From positions 175,908-239,907 of the forward strand of contig KV918858.1 of assembly GCA_002049455.2 (NCBI GenBank): DNA of 64,000 bases. Direction: 5' to 3'. Below, piece by piece: positions 1 to 11,814 of this stretch (position 1 is its first letter; the number at the start of each line of letters is the position of its first letter). A model generated the notes under the pieces. That model was not told the DNA's origin. It did not search any database and saw only the letters and a list, made by a program, of their open reading frames with translations. Position numbers and translations under genes: made by a program. Source of the DNA: Porphyra umbilicalis (lineage: Eukaryota > Rhodophyta > Bangiophyceae > Bangiales > Bangiaceae).

Positions 1-2938
1 CTGCCGTCGGGCCCGACAGCGCCAGCAGTGGCCGGAAGGCCACCTGGAGATCTCGCAACGGTGTGTCAAACCACGGGGGTTTTGTTCTTCTTTTAGACAT
101 GCTGACATTGGGTAATATATCCATTTTTTCATCGTAAGAAATACTGCTGTGGTCCAAGATTAGTAAACCTGGATCAAGCTAGGTCCGCTTCTATACCGAA
201 GACCAGTCAGTGGAACAGACGCTGCCTGACACCGATGGTTGGAGGCCATTCACACGATACAGAACCACATACAACGATCACGAGACTGCCGCGTCGTCTC
301 CATTGCCACAAGGCAGCTTTTTCACAGGTGTTGAGGGGACCTTCTCAGTCCGACGCAAATCTGCCAAAGATCTGATTTCTGAGGTGTCTGCAGGACGCCG
401 AACCCATGGAAGTGCTTCGGATGGCTGTTCCGCAACCAGGGGATCGGGGCCCAAGGGGCCACATCGACCGATCGAACGGCCCAGCGACAATGATTGTGGG
501 CCCCGGGCCTCACACGGGAGTGCTCCGCGCGTCGACTGTTGGGGCTCTCGGCCGGCCCAGTCGACTGGCCGTGCCCGGCAGGTGCAGCTCACCAGCCAGG
601 TTCAGCTTTTGGCTCCAGCCGTGACCACCACCAGCTGGCAGATGGAATGAGTCGAGAGTGGTGTCGCTGACCCGTTCGCTCGCTGCTGGTGGCCCACACA
701 AGCAGATGAAGAAAGCCCAGCCGCTCTCCCCTGCCAGTGGAAGCGAGGCGAGGGTGGCCTCCTCCTCGCGGCAAGCAAGCTGTGGTCGTGCGCCACGACA
801 GTCCGATGCGTGGACCTGCAGGCTCCTTGCGTACGGTCGTGCATGGCACAGAACAAGGGACGAAGGGACGTGGAGAATAGGCGGTCGAGGCGCTGAGCCC
901 CTCCACACGAGGCCCGAGACTTCGGTGAGCCTCCACACGTGCGCACAGCCGCCGTCTTCAATGCTGTCGACCACCCCTCCAGCAGCTGCTCGCACTGTCT
1001 TCGTTTCATACGCTCTTGATCTCATTGCCAGCTGCTTGTGACTTGAACTGGAGATTCAAAAATGGGGTCATTCGGAATCCATCGCAACCCACCTTCCCAA
1101 TCAGACACAAAGACCAAACCACGAGACCAACAACCCGGTTCGGACAGGCATTGCGGGTGGCCACGCCTCGTTGGTAGTCTCACGGTCTGGCGGGGCTCGT
1201 CAAACAACAGAAACGGCTGCGGCCGCGCAGGGCACAGCCATTGTCCGGTTTGACAACACAGTTGGCTCTTGTGTCTACCCGAGCCAGCACCCGTTGGTGG
1301 CGGAGCGGGAACCCGAGGTCCTCGTCGATCTGGCTCCTGCGCGTGTGTCTGCCGGTAGTGCTGGCCACATGGAGTCGTCGGGTCGCTACCGGAGGCCAAC
1401 CGAACAGCCGCCGTACTTCTGCCACTGCCACTGGAGAGTGTCGGTTCACTGGTCACGAGCAACACTTATGGCGCGGCTCACACGCGAGATCTGAACGGCG
1501 GTCTACAGACAAGATCCGCGCGCCTGTCCCAGGTGCCAAACAAATGGCTGTTTTTTGACGGGATGCGAGGACCTATCGCGCCATCAGATGCTGATTAGGT
1601 CTCTGATTGGCTGGAGCACGGATGAAGCAGGCCGGAACGAGCTCTTTTTTTTCACCATCACTTATCCGTTGCGAAGTGTGAAGTTCAGTATTCACATGGG
1701 CCATTGTCACAACTCGACACAACGGACCTATCGCTGGCGCTGTCTCAGTGACGAGGACGAGGGCGCAGGTTGCTGGGACGTTCTGCATCCTATCTCCGGC
1801 CGTTCTGCCCTCTTCTCTGGGTCCTCCTTGGTCGCCTGCTCCATGTCTTCGTGCCTTTTCGTCGGCGGAACGGGCCGTCTCGGCGGCCATCCTTCGGTTG
1901 CTCGGGAATGGCGTCTGGAAGGATGTCGCGGCTGGCTTCCCGAGGGTGCAGCCACCTTGATGAACCGCGCGGATCATCGTGCACTGCATGCTCCATGGCC
2001 GGCGGAAATCTCTGCCGCCTTCGCTGGCAGACTGACGTTGTACGCGGCTGCGCAGAGGGGCGTAGACCGTGTACCTTACAGATCTGCGAATCCTCTGCAA
2101 TGGCGTGTTGCAGACTGCTTGGGAAAGTGGCCGCGTGAGCCACGAGCAGCATGATGCCCTGCAGCTCAGATCTGCGGAGCAGCTCATTGTCGTGCATTTG
2201 TATGCAAAAAAAAACGGAGGACCGGTGCTTTTCTTTTCCCTGGCCTTACAAACAGGATGCTCTCAAAGTGTAGTGATGCACACATATACTTAGATCACGG
2301 GACTTGCTCTCCGTTTCAGAGGTGTCAGTCTGCATTCGTGTCCTGAGGGATCTGAGGGCGTGTCGACGTCGCGATGACGCTAAAAGCGAATATAGTTACG
2401 TGGCTGAGAAGGACTGTCCTGCCACAAGGGTCACAGGGCCCTACCACCCCCCACCGCCCCGAGTTGGGCGCGGCGACCGCGCGCAGCGACTACGGGGGTT
2501 GAACGCGCCCGCGATGACCCGCGGGTGATCGTGCCTGCGCGCCGGCTTCTGTTGCGGCGGCCCGTCGGCCTGCCATCTAGCGGCGCGGTTAGAGGTGCGC
2601 TGCGCGGCGGAGTGAAGGCGCCTCCCGTCGGCGTCGCGCGACGCCGGCGAGCCGCCGCCGCTGCGGTGCCGGCGGCGGCACCCTTTTCCGCGCCCCACGT
2701 TTCCCCCGCCACGGCAACGTGGCTGTACGTGCCCCCATGCGCGCTCGCGGCTATGGAGTCGACCGGCGTGCCCGGTGTCGATGCGTCGCCAAGCGCCTGA
2801 AGGCCAGGGTATTGCACGCACGTGCCTGGAATTATGGAAAGCACCGTCACGGTGCGAGGATCTTGTGCAAAAAGAGTTCAGCGTGAACCCCCGTTTTTAC
2901 TGCCTACAACAAGCCTTCGTCAGAAATATCGACACGCC
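1..2938. other. Non-coding stretch, no supported gene
   Basis: Reading frames here are short, overlap each other on both strands and show no recognisable domain. The part from about 2430 to 2800 is a local GC-rich island rich in CpG, where open frames arise simply because stop codons are scarce. I see no RNA gene or mobile element with identifiable ends. Confidence 0.5.
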
Positions 2939-3007
2939 GAACGGGAGTCGCTCCCATTCATCCTCCAGTTCGGGGGCGTTCCCCAGAACGGGAATTTCTC
3001 CCGTTCT
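2939..3007. repeat. Cluster of GAACGGGA/TCCCGTTC hairpins
   Basis: Three short inverted repeats stand side by side. At 2939-2959 the arms are GAACGGGAG and CTCCCATTC around a 3-base loop. At 2968-2989 an imperfect palindrome has arms GTTCGGGG/CCCCAGAAC. At 2985-3007 the arms AGAACGGGA and TCCCGTTCT are perfect around a 5-base loop. The same arm sequence recurs near 3.7, 44.2 and 46.2 kb with different loops, so this is a dispersed family and not one chance palindrome. Function unknown. Confidence 0.75.
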
Positions 3008-3644
3008 AGACGAGTTCGGGGTAGCCGAGGTCCCGGTCACGAGGGTCTACAGCCTCAACTTACATTTTCGCGTAGGAAGCTTGTCAAATCTACCAGTTCG
3101 GGACCAGAAGTATCGATGGATCTTCAAGTACAATTCGAGCGCTGTGGTGCGACGTCTCCTTCGACCCTCGATCATCTGATGTTGCTGCGCGGTTCCTACC
3201 CGTGGAGCGACGGCGTAGACATGGGTGGGGTGCACCGTGGGGCATGTACAGCTGCTCACAGATGTATTGACTACACATTGAACGGTTTTTCGGGATGCTC
3301 GTAGCCCTGCACCTTTCGGCAGGGAACGTACGGCTTTAGGTGTGGTGATGGGCTGTCGCGCCTGTTGAGACCAAGTCCGTGGCCGACGCAATCGGATCGC
3401 ACGAAGGAGATGAGTCGCACCTGTGGGTGCGACGACGTCGAGTCGGAGAAATTGCACTGTCAACCGTTCTGTAACTGTACTGATCTAGATGAAACTCCAG
3501 TTGTAGACCTCACAGAAGCATGGCGATGTCCATCGTACACGACCAAGCCATCCTATTGGCCTGCATTAGCTGAGATTTCTACAATATCATCGAGACCATC
3601 TCACGACTGCAAGCGTTACAGTCCGAGCCCGGCATCGATTGTCC

Positions 3645-3745
3645 CGCACGGGAGTTTCTCCGGTTCTTCCTTCCGTTCGCGAACAGGAGGGAGAACGGGA
3701 GTCGCTCCCGTTCGGACGGCCCTCCGAACCGGACCCCCGTTCGGC
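3645..3745. repeat. Second cluster of GGGA/TCCC hairpins
   Basis: The core at 3693-3713 is a perfect inverted repeat, GAACGGGAG then 3 bases then CTCCCGTTC. It is flanked by a degenerate copy at about 3645-3667, the palindrome GTTCGCGAAC at 3675-3684, and CCGAAC/GTTCGG arms at 3724-3744. This is the same family as 2939-3007. Confidence 0.7.
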
Positions 3746-3749
3746 CTCC

Positions 3750-5769
3750 CGTTGTAGACGCAGTCTTTGTGACGTTCATTGTTTTTGACCTGCAGGAAAT
3801 CTGCTGGGAAACTGTTGGAGGTCGCTGCCGGACCACTGTTGCAGCGCACATTTTGTGCGCCGGGTCTGTGGAAACCTGCCACTGGGCTGCGCTTACAGCT
3901 GTCGTCAGCATCAAGTCTGCTGCAGAATGACGATAACGGCTTCCTATTGGTGGAAATCAAATAACTCCGCGCCTCCTAGGAATTAGACCAGCGTGCAGCA
4001 GAAGAACAGCACGAGCTTAGCTTCGTCTGAGCATTTGGATGACCCCATTGCGATCAACCAGATATCTGTTAAACCAGCAGGCTGCCAGCACAAAAAGCCC
4101 CGACCAGCAGCCATTTGGCTGCAACAGCCTGCAACACGGAATCAGCAGATCCGTAAGGCACACGGTTTAAGGCCCACTGCGCTGGCGGCCCTGTCGGCTG
4201 CCGCGACGACCGGGGACGAAACAGGTCTGGAAAGCGAACAGGCCCGAGCCGGGAGCCAGCCTTGGATTTCTTGGACTGACAACGCGCTGTCGGGGAAGGG
4301 GAGGTCACTTGGGGTGAAGAATAACCACGGCAGCGGTTGGGAGCGTGGCGCTCGTCCCGCGCGCGCGGCTTCCACGGCCTATGATTGACGGGCGGTAAAA
4401 CGAGATTGCGAGTGAGAAGTGGCTGTATGGGAGGGACGCGAACTGGCCGGCTCACGGAACCCCGGTATTCCAAGGGTTAATGGGGTACGCCCAAGGTGCT
4501 GGTCAAGGTCGATTAGGGGTAGGGGAATATATATTGTTTCTTTTTGGCTTGTGCATATGCATTAGCGTTCCTGAGTCCATTACTAGACTCGAGTACTTGT
4601 TCCCCTCGCAGCAGTCAGATCCCCCCTATGTTTGCGGTGTCTCCGTGTCCTCTGGACAAAAACCCTTCATGTTTGCCACTTGCAGCGGGGTAGGGGACGG
4701 AGCAGACGACCAAGACGAAGAGCGACACGGATCATTTGACAGCCAAGCAGCGATCGAATACACAGTGCAAGGAACTCCCGTTGCAGCCAATCAGGAGTGG
4801 ATCCACTGTAAATAGTATCAGCCAGACAGTCACGTCATCTTGCGACAAGAGGGTGGGGTGGGTCGTGCCCCGGGCCCTCATACCATGCACGCACCTCGTT
4901 TCAGAAACCGGGAAGAATTCCTGTCCAATCGTTACTGATTGTCACATGCACCGAATGACTAACGATAGGCTTTCGTTGACCGCCACGGTGCGCCTCGGAC
5001 GATGACAGCCGATCGTTAGACAAGTCACGTGCACGGGAGAGAACTCTGAGCCGTACGATTATCCGCTTCGGACGCGGCATAAAATCTTTCAGGGCTCATC
5101 CATTTTCAACCCAACTTCACCGCATTTTATGGCACGTTTTCTCTGTTCTCTGCGTTATTTTCAAATAGGATTCCATCATCTCCGCTCCTCGTTTCCTCAA
5201 GGCATCTGGTGCACGCATCCCTAATTTGCTCGACTGCACGAGGCGTTCACTGACGCCCGCCCCCCCCAGCGTGACGCCTGAGCCCAAATAGGTACCCCCT
5301 CCCTGCGGTCATGCTACCGGATGGCGCCCTCCCCGACGGTCGACAAGAAGCATAATCTCCTGTTCGTTACACAGCTACATGGACACCCAGCACCCATGCC
5401 AACTGATTCATTCCCGTGCAACGTAGAGCTCTCGTGGTGCGCACATCCAAAAGGCTGCGAGTATCCCCGCGTTGCTCTTTAACCGCTATCTAGGAGCTAA
5501 AAGGCTCACTGTTTGTCCTTTTTTTCTTACTTGTACCGTGGCCACCCTTCCACCCCCGGCATCCACCACTCGGCCAGAGGACACAGATACATTCCAGGTA
5601 CTTGTTCATTCGATTGTATAGTCTTCCAATGCAGGACCCGTGTTGCGTCGCCAGTCTGCGTTTGTCTGGGGAGCGGCTCTGTTCGGAATCAGCTGCGTTA
5701 ATCAGATCCTTACAGTAATGAGATACAAGACCTAACGACAGTAGACACGTTAAGTTCCAGAGGTACCAC
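3750..5769. other. Non-coding stretch, no supported gene
   Basis: Only short frames without recognisable similarity are present. The region holds one arm of a dispersed repeat at 4880-4903, described separately. Between 5030 and 5470 there is nothing I can assign. Confidence 0.45.
4880..4903 (+). repeat. 24-bp repeat, inverted partner near 9.3 kb
   Basis: The 24 bases beginning CATACCATGCACGCACCT and ending CTCGTTTC occur here and, as the exact reverse complement, in the AAACGAGGTGCGTGCATGGTATG stretch at about 9295-9320. GC-rich flanks (GTGCCCCGGGCCCT here, GGGGCACGGCCCC there) are also similar. The copies may be two members of a dispersed repeat or distant ends of one element; nothing between them decides. 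Confidence 0.6.
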
Positions 5770-5805
5770 ATGATGAAGTCCGAAATTCAGGTATCCATTT
5801 TTTTA

Positions 5806-6316
5806 TCGCCCGCCCCCGAGTCGGCAGTCGTGGGTGGGGGGGAGCAGCTGGTAGCGGCCGTGGCGGCTGGCTCGGCCGCGTCGCCGCCGTCGTCCGGCCC
5901 GGAGCCGTCGCCGATGGACGTGGAAGAGGTGGCGGCGGGCGTGTTGCGGGCCTGGGCGGCGTCGCCGCCGTCGCCCGCCCCTGAGTGGTGGCCGACGGAC
6001 TTGGACGAGGAGGTGGCGGCGGTTTTGTTACCAGGCTGGGCGGCGTCGCCGCCGTCGCCCGCCCCCGAGTCGGTAGTCGTGGGGGGGGGGGAGCAGCTGG
6101 TGGCGGCCGTGGCAGCGGGCTCGGCTGCGTCGCCGCTGTCGCCAGCCCTCCGAGTTTGCGGTCGCGGGGGGGGCAGCAACTGTTTGCCGGCTTTGCGGCG
6201 GGCTCAGCTGCGTCGCCGCTGTCGCCCGCTCGCCAGTCGGCTGTCCGGCGGAGGGAGGAGGTGGCGGCGGCCATGGCGGCATGCTGTGCCGCATCGCCGC
6301 TGTCGCCCGGCCCCTA
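5806..6316. repeat. About 84-bp minisatellite, GC-rich
   Basis: The phrase TCGCCGCCGTCGCCCGCCCC and close variants recur at about 5881, 5961, 6045, 6129, 6213 and 6294, so the unit is about 80-84 bp with roughly six or seven units. The length is close to a multiple of three, so several frames stay open on both strands. The forward frame from ATG 5770 would give a 184-residue Ala/Pro/Gly repeat protein and the reverse frames Gly-Asp-Ala-rich ones. I see no reason to prefer a coding reading. Confidence 0.8.
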
Positions 6317-6319
6317 AAA

Positions 6320-7838
6320 TTTAGTCGACGGCCGTGGAGGTAGATCTGGCCGCGCGGTCCCCCTTCTTCTTGTTAGCATTTCTCTCGACTTTCTCGTTCT
6401 GTATCCTTTTTCTCTTTTGTCTCCATAAAGTGCTCTCCCTCTGGCCGCGTCTCCCCGCAGGCCGCCACCCCCTCTGGGATGTGAGACTAAAGTCTATCTC
6501 ATCTTATTAGTCCTATGGAAAAACGGCTCTGGTTTCGGCGCATGTACATCAATCGACCCCAAACTTCGTAGACGTATCAGAGGGTGGCCCCCGGGTCCTC
6601 AGAAGAAAAAACGGAGCACGAAGCGCAGCACATCCCACCCGTTGATGCCCACTTCCGCATTCGTATCGATCAGGGGCATCCGATCGGCCTGATTCTCGAC
6701 AGCACCCGATTTATGACTGACCAAATCGGGAGGAACGCAAGGACAGGGAGGCTACTTTTTTAGCCTCGTGATCGAGATCTCGTCATGCCGCACGGAGAAC
6801 GAGCAAGGACGGTGACAGCTGACCAAAGGAAGAGAATTTACGGTGAGCAAGTATCTGAGAAGCGTCAGCCATATCAACTTACTGGCAGCGGCCTCCGACT
6901 AATGTGCACAGCTGGACGCCCACCGGCGTCGGCGGCATGCTGCCCTGGCTGTCGGCGCCGGCTGCCACCGCCCCCGCACGCGCGCCGTCTGAGCGCAGTG
7001 CCGCTTCCGTCCCCTGCCCCCCCCCCCCCCCCATCCGCCCACGCTCGGGCCCTTCTGGTGGTGGGCCGGCGAGGTTGGCCCATCCGGGCTGTGGGGTCGG
7101 CAACGGGAAGGTGGATGTAGACGCGGTGGCGGATACGGTCGCGATCGCAGCGCCGCCGCCGACAGCGGCGGGTGCTGCCATGGCGCTGATGCCGCTTGCC
7201 ACGGCGGGTGCGGCGCACGCGACCACGTCGGGGGTTGGAACACGCCCGTCGCCGGCGGCGTCAGCCGCCGCGCTGAAGTGCAGTGCGGCGCTCGGCGCTG
7301 CCGGCGCGACGCTCGTCACCGCCGACGCAAAGCAACTGTATTTGCGGAGCAGCTGCTCCCCCAACCTCCCCCCCACCCCCCCCCCCGCCCCCCCCCACAT
7401 AGCGCTCCCCGGCGCCGCCGTTGCTTCTCTGGAGCGAATTGTCCGCTTCGGCCACCGGTGCAGTGGCACACACACGCTGCCCCACGACGGCGACCGCGGG
7501 AGGTACGATAGCGACGGCGGGGGAAGGGTGGGGGGGTAGGTGTGCGATAGCGCTTGAGCCACTCAGAGAGGCTTTCGAGGGCATTTCTGGATTTAAATCG
7601 GGAGTGCCCATGCACAGGCGCTCATTGGCTACTGACGAAGCGCGCGACTCGATGGACTGCCGGCTCTCGTGAGATCGAATCTAATAAGTCGCGCAGGAGA
7701 TCGCACTTCTGGATGAGCGAACTCTTAAGTAGCCTGCCAATGTCAGGGGATCGCTGCAACAAAACCCTTACGCTTCTTCTCGACATACTCTTTACGGACG
7801 TCTACCTTCGGCCAGTGGGATTGGAGCGCTGCGCAGAA
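6320..7838. other. Mixed region with a GC island, coding doubtful
   Basis: From 6320 to 6870 nothing is recognisable. From 6879 to 7562 the sequence is very GC-rich with long C runs, and both strands are open: 211 codons forward (6904-7539) and 227 codons reverse. Both translations are Ala/Pro/Gly-rich without a motif, which is what composition alone would give. From 7563 to 7838 nothing is recognisable. Confidence 0.4.
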
Positions 7839-7840
7839 TA

Positions 7841-7971
7841 CAGTGTGTTCTCGTTATAAGAGAATCGTTTACAAAAGAATAAGGGTCGCGAGTCTTCCAT
7901 TCCAGTCCGTGTGGGCCACTTTTTCTTCATATTGAGCCGAATCAGCTGTCTCTTATAACGAGAACGCACTG
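7841..7971. mobile_element. 131-bp MITE, Tc1/mariner-pogo type
   Basis: Terminal inverted repeats begin CAGTGTGTTCTCGTTATA on the left and CAGTGCGTTCTCGTTATA on the reverse of the right end, matching over 23 bases with one difference. TA flanks both ends (7839-7840 and 7972-7973), the target duplication of the Tc1/mariner superfamily. There is no coding capacity. The CAGTGYGT start is shared with the autonomous Tigger-like element at 51153-54755, so a related transposase could have moved it; this link is inference. Confidence 0.85.
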
Positions 7972-8263
7972 TAGTGCACTCGAATGCACGAGGTATGTGA
8001 ACATGGGACAAATGCGAGAAACGGTGCTGTGACCTCGTGCGGCTCGCCCAGTGTGCCGGAAGGCCTGAAAACGATGCATCTGAGCCGTATCTTTTCGACA
8101 TAGGTGTGCCTTTGAAGGGCTTCCTACAGAAGAATGCGTACCATTTCTTGCAGTAAAAAGCTTTGGGGGGTCTCTATCTCTTGTGTGAAGACTGCATGTC
8201 ATTTGCGGTCGTTGCGGCGGAGTTCTGGTCTCTCCAAAAAAAGTGCGGTTCTCAGAGGACTAA

Positions 8264-8666
8264 TATTGCTGATCCCCGAGTTTTGTCCTGGTGGACAGAG
8301 ACTGACTTTCGGACCGACTCTCTCCACCAATCAGGTACGCCCCTGGGACTGACTTGGTGCTCCTGATTGCTTACATGTGCCCATACAGCCTGGAAATCAA
8401 CATCAGCTTCTCTTCTTTTCTGCACTTCTGGCAAGGAGAGAGTAGCAAATCTCAAGATCTCGCGTGGGCAGCTTTCTCCGTGCCAAGAAAAGCGGATCAA
8501 GCGGCAACAAACAGTGAGTTCTGCTCGATGCAGGGCCCTGGCACCGAATGCGGGCTTTCTATTGGCTTCAATGACTTCTTACTGTTGTTTTAAACCAATA
8601 GAGTGCTCTTATTCAGAGTCAGTCTCTGTCTCTGTCCCCCAGGACAAAATTTGGGGATCAGCAATA
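8264..8666. mobile_element. About 400-bp non-autonomous TIR element
   Basis: The left end TATTGCTGATCCCC is matched by the reverse complement of the right end, and similarity continues for about 45 bases through TTTTGTCCTGG and GACAGAGACTGACT on both sides, with a small length difference. Both ends start with TA, consistent with a TA target duplication. Internal frames are short and unrecognisable. Confidence 0.8.
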
Positions 8667-9587
8667 GAGTGAGACGGACTTTAGTGATGGACTACAGTAG
8701 GACCTCCGCCCCCCCTCGAGCCGGCAACAGCGACAGCCAGCTCCACCACCCCTCGCTTGCTCCCCGGCTCGCCCCCACCAACACCTCCAGTCGAAAGAAC
8801 GGACCGGGCGCCAACTGTCATGCGTCCTTTGATTCCAATGACCGTGTTGATCCAGCGCACTTGCTTTCATATACTTATTGATTGTCCAGAGAATAAGTAT
8901 AGTGCTACGTCAGCAGCCCCCATACACTCATCAATCCAGAAATGATAGTGCTGATGCGAATCCTAACAAATCTGACCTTTGGGCGCCGGTTCAAAAGAAA
9001 CATGGGATAGGTCGAGTCCATCTTCGAGAGAAGCATGAAAAGCAACACTGCTATGGCTGTACATCCTCCCATATACGGTGCACGGTGGTTCTCCATCATT
9101 TCGGGATCCTTATCTCCTCGGAGGTGGGGTCACGTGAAAGGTTCCGGCATTCCTACATTCAGATGCTCCCATTGCCAAATTGTCAATCTTCATCCTGCCC
9201 TTGGGAGGTGCTGAGAGCGCCTATTTTATCTTTTAGAATGTTTTGCCGGATAAAATGTAGCCCCCTCCCTCGTTTTCTCCCGCAATCAAAAGCCGAAACG
9301 AGGTGCGTGCATGGTATGGGGGCCGTGCCCCGTCCGTTCCCGTCGTTTCTCGGTTGTTTCCCGTCTATCCGCCAGCAATTCCGGGCTCGGGGCATGCAAG
9401 GCAGGCTCCCTTTGGTTCCGGGATCGGGACAGATGCTGCACACATTCTTGCCAGCCCCCGAATCTCTTCGCGGTCGTTTCGAACCCAATTGCCGATTGCG
9501 AAGGCATGGGTGCCCACCCCTTGTTCCAATTCTCTGAATGCTGTGGTATTTTTTGACTGTAGCCAACAATCGGGGCCCGGATGCAGT

Positions 9588-9720
9588 TATTGTGCTTCTC
9601 ACAAAAACTGGACCTCCGTGCATCAGCTTCCGTCGTAAAATCACTGTTTCATTGGCTCAGGGGGCGGTTCATGATGCTGAAGCGGATGTTGCGGATCCAG
9701 GTTTTGTGAGAAGCACAATA
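9588..9720. mobile_element. 133-bp MITE, TATTGTGC family, copy 1
   Basis: Terminal inverted repeats TATTGTGCTTCTCACAAAA on both ends extend to about 27 bases with few differences (CTGGACC against CTGGATCC). A second copy with nearly the same internal sequence is at 37041-37171. The ends resemble pogo/Tigger-type termini and are flanked by TA. No coding capacity. Confidence 0.9.
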
Positions 9721-9866
9721 GAAACTGTCTTTGCATTGCCTCAGTCGGTAATTTCCACTGTGGTTTTTGTCCCCTTCTTGTTGCGTACCGGCAGAATTGA
9801 GCAGACCGCAATATAGGAATGGTTGTTATCTGGGGTCAGACGGATACAGCCTTTCTCCAGTTTTGT

Positions 9867-10190
9867 CAACCCTCTATGGCGATCGTACGACCAGAAAGTA
9901 GCCGACATTTTTCGTGCAGAAGACGATGATCGGGAGCCACGATCGCCGTTGATTGTACCGTAGAGGCCGGTCGACCGCGTTCGTTGCTATCCCCCCCTGG
10001 ACAAGAACGGCAGCGACAAGAATGGTGGAAGACTGTATAGTCATTCGCCACTGCTGGTCACCCTCTGTGGCGATCGTATTCTGCCTACGTGGTACCCGAT
10101 TTGCCTACGTGGCGGACGATCGCAGTCCGGAATCGGCCTTGATCGCGCCATAGAGGCCGGTCGATCTGCATTCGTTACTAGGCACCGTGC
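9867..10190. repeat. Diverged tandem duplication, about 190 bp apart
   Basis: Copy 1 (about 9867-9995) and copy 2 (about 10057-10190) share in order GTCA(A)CCCTCT.TGGCGATCGTA, a middle part with a GATCG core, then TAGAGGCCGGTCGA and GCATTCGTT/GCGTTCGTT. Both halves are rich in CGATCG-type words. No gene is recognisable. Confidence 0.65.
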
Positions 10191-10537
10191 CCAAGAAAGG
10201 ATGTTACAGTAATGGAAAAAGAATGCACTGGCTGTGACAGCTCTGACAAGACAGCCACCTCTGCGCGTCGTCCGGCAAATCGACAGCTGTTTTTTGGGCA
10301 CACGGCACGCTGCCGCGTTGGCTGTCACTACAGTACAGACAAAACACACGTGCTACGAGCGGCTCCCATGGTTCCTACCGCGGCCGCGACCAAACTGCCG
10401 CCGCGCAGACGCCTGCGTAACGACTCGTCGACAGCGCGCGAGGGGCACGTGCGACGGGTAGGCACGAGGGGCACCCCAAGCACAGAGTCACCCACTGACC
10501 ACCCTCTCACCGTCCCACGCTTTTTGCCCCAGCGACG

Positions 10538-11790
10538 TCACTCTGAGCTGACCCCGCCATCGGTGCCCGGGGTAGCATTGCGCAAGCGCACAACTGTGTG
10601 GCGCGCCGCGTCAAGCTGTCGAGCCGCTGCGGGCTCCCGCGAGCTGCCCACCTCGCGCGTGACGCTCTCCTTTGCCGACAGCGCCACTAGGAGCAGCGTC
10701 GCCCCGTCGCTGTCGAGCGCGGCCGGGTCGGCGCGGGCACCGATCAGCACCATACAAACGGACTGCGTGAGCGCAGCCGCCGTCCAGTGCAGCGCGGTGC
10801 GGCGCATGTCCCCACCAGCAGCGTTCACGCTCGCCCCGTGCTCGAGCGACTGCCGCACCATGCGCACGTTGCACGCGTGCACCGCGCAATCGAGGGCGGT
10901 GTACCCGGCGTCTACGTCATTGCGATAGTCAACGTCCGCCCCAGCGCCGATCAGCGCCGACAGTACCGGCACGTCCTGGTTACGCCCGCGGCAGCACAGG
11001 ACGTCCAGCGCCGCCCGTGCCGACGAGCCATCCAATCGAGGCAGCGCGCCGACGCTGCAGCCTCCCCCAAGCAGCACCGGGATCACGGCGGAGGGGTTTT
11101 CTCCGAGAATGGTAGCCTCCATGGCCCCCATGAAATGTGGACAAGGCAGCGCCAAGTCATGTCGCGCGCCCACCTCCAGCAGCCGCCCAACGACGTCTTC
11201 CGAGCCGGCTTCCGCAGTGAGGACGAGCATGCACGTTCGCTCCGTCACGTCCGCCGCGACATGGCAGAGGGCGCCTTCCAAAACGGTGCGACACATAACC
11301 GACGTCAGCGGTCGCACCAGAGTCAGCGCGCATTGTCCACGGTCGTTGCGCCAAGCGCGGTCTCACCCCGCGACAACAGAAAGGCCGCCACGTCGACGCG
11401 CTGGTTCCGCACCGCCATGGTCAGCGGCGCATGCTCATCCCGGTTGGGCAGCGCGATGAGCTCGGCGTCTGCCTCTGCCAGCCGCATCACCGCCGGCAGG
11501 TGCCCTGCCCGCGCCGACAGGTGCAGGGGTGTGCTCTCCCACAGCTGGCCACCACCACCGTCTGCGCGACACCCAGCCGCCAGTAGCACGTCGATGGTCT
11601 CCACAGAGCCACACCGCGCTGCCATGTGCATCGACGACCGAAAACGCCAGGTGCGCTCCTTGCGCCAGCCGTCGTCCGCAGCAGCAATCGCCGCCGCCGT
11701 GGCGGTCGCATCGCCACTGTACGCTGCGGCGAGGACTGGCGTGAGTGGCGCCATGCGCTCGAACGCGTCGACCGACTCGTCTTTTGTCAT
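10538..11790 (-). pseudogene. Ankyrin-repeat protein gene, frame broken
   Basis: The minus strand encodes ankyrin repeats, a protein-binding fold. The first frame, from the ATG at 11790, reads MTKDESVDAFERM, then units such as SSMHMAARCGSVETIDVLLAAG, STPLHLSARAGHLPAVMRL and APLTMAVRNQRVDVAAFLL. It stops at 11323. The repeats continue in another frame from before 11317 with SEDVVGRLLEVGA, GYTALDCAVHACNVRMV and TALHWTAAALTQ, ending at 10538. The shift lies near 11320-11345 and could be an indel or a short intron; a GTGAGA donor-like word precedes it. Upstream in the first frame, coding-looking sequence ending in YLYERRCEMDQ is separated by an in-frame TAA at 11812-11814, so the true start may lie further up. 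No enzymatic or targeting domain is visible; partner and location are unknown. The neighbour on the same strand is the AAA ATPase gene. Confidence 0.75.
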
Positions 11791-11814
11791 GGCGGCCAAG
11801 TCGGACGGGCCTTA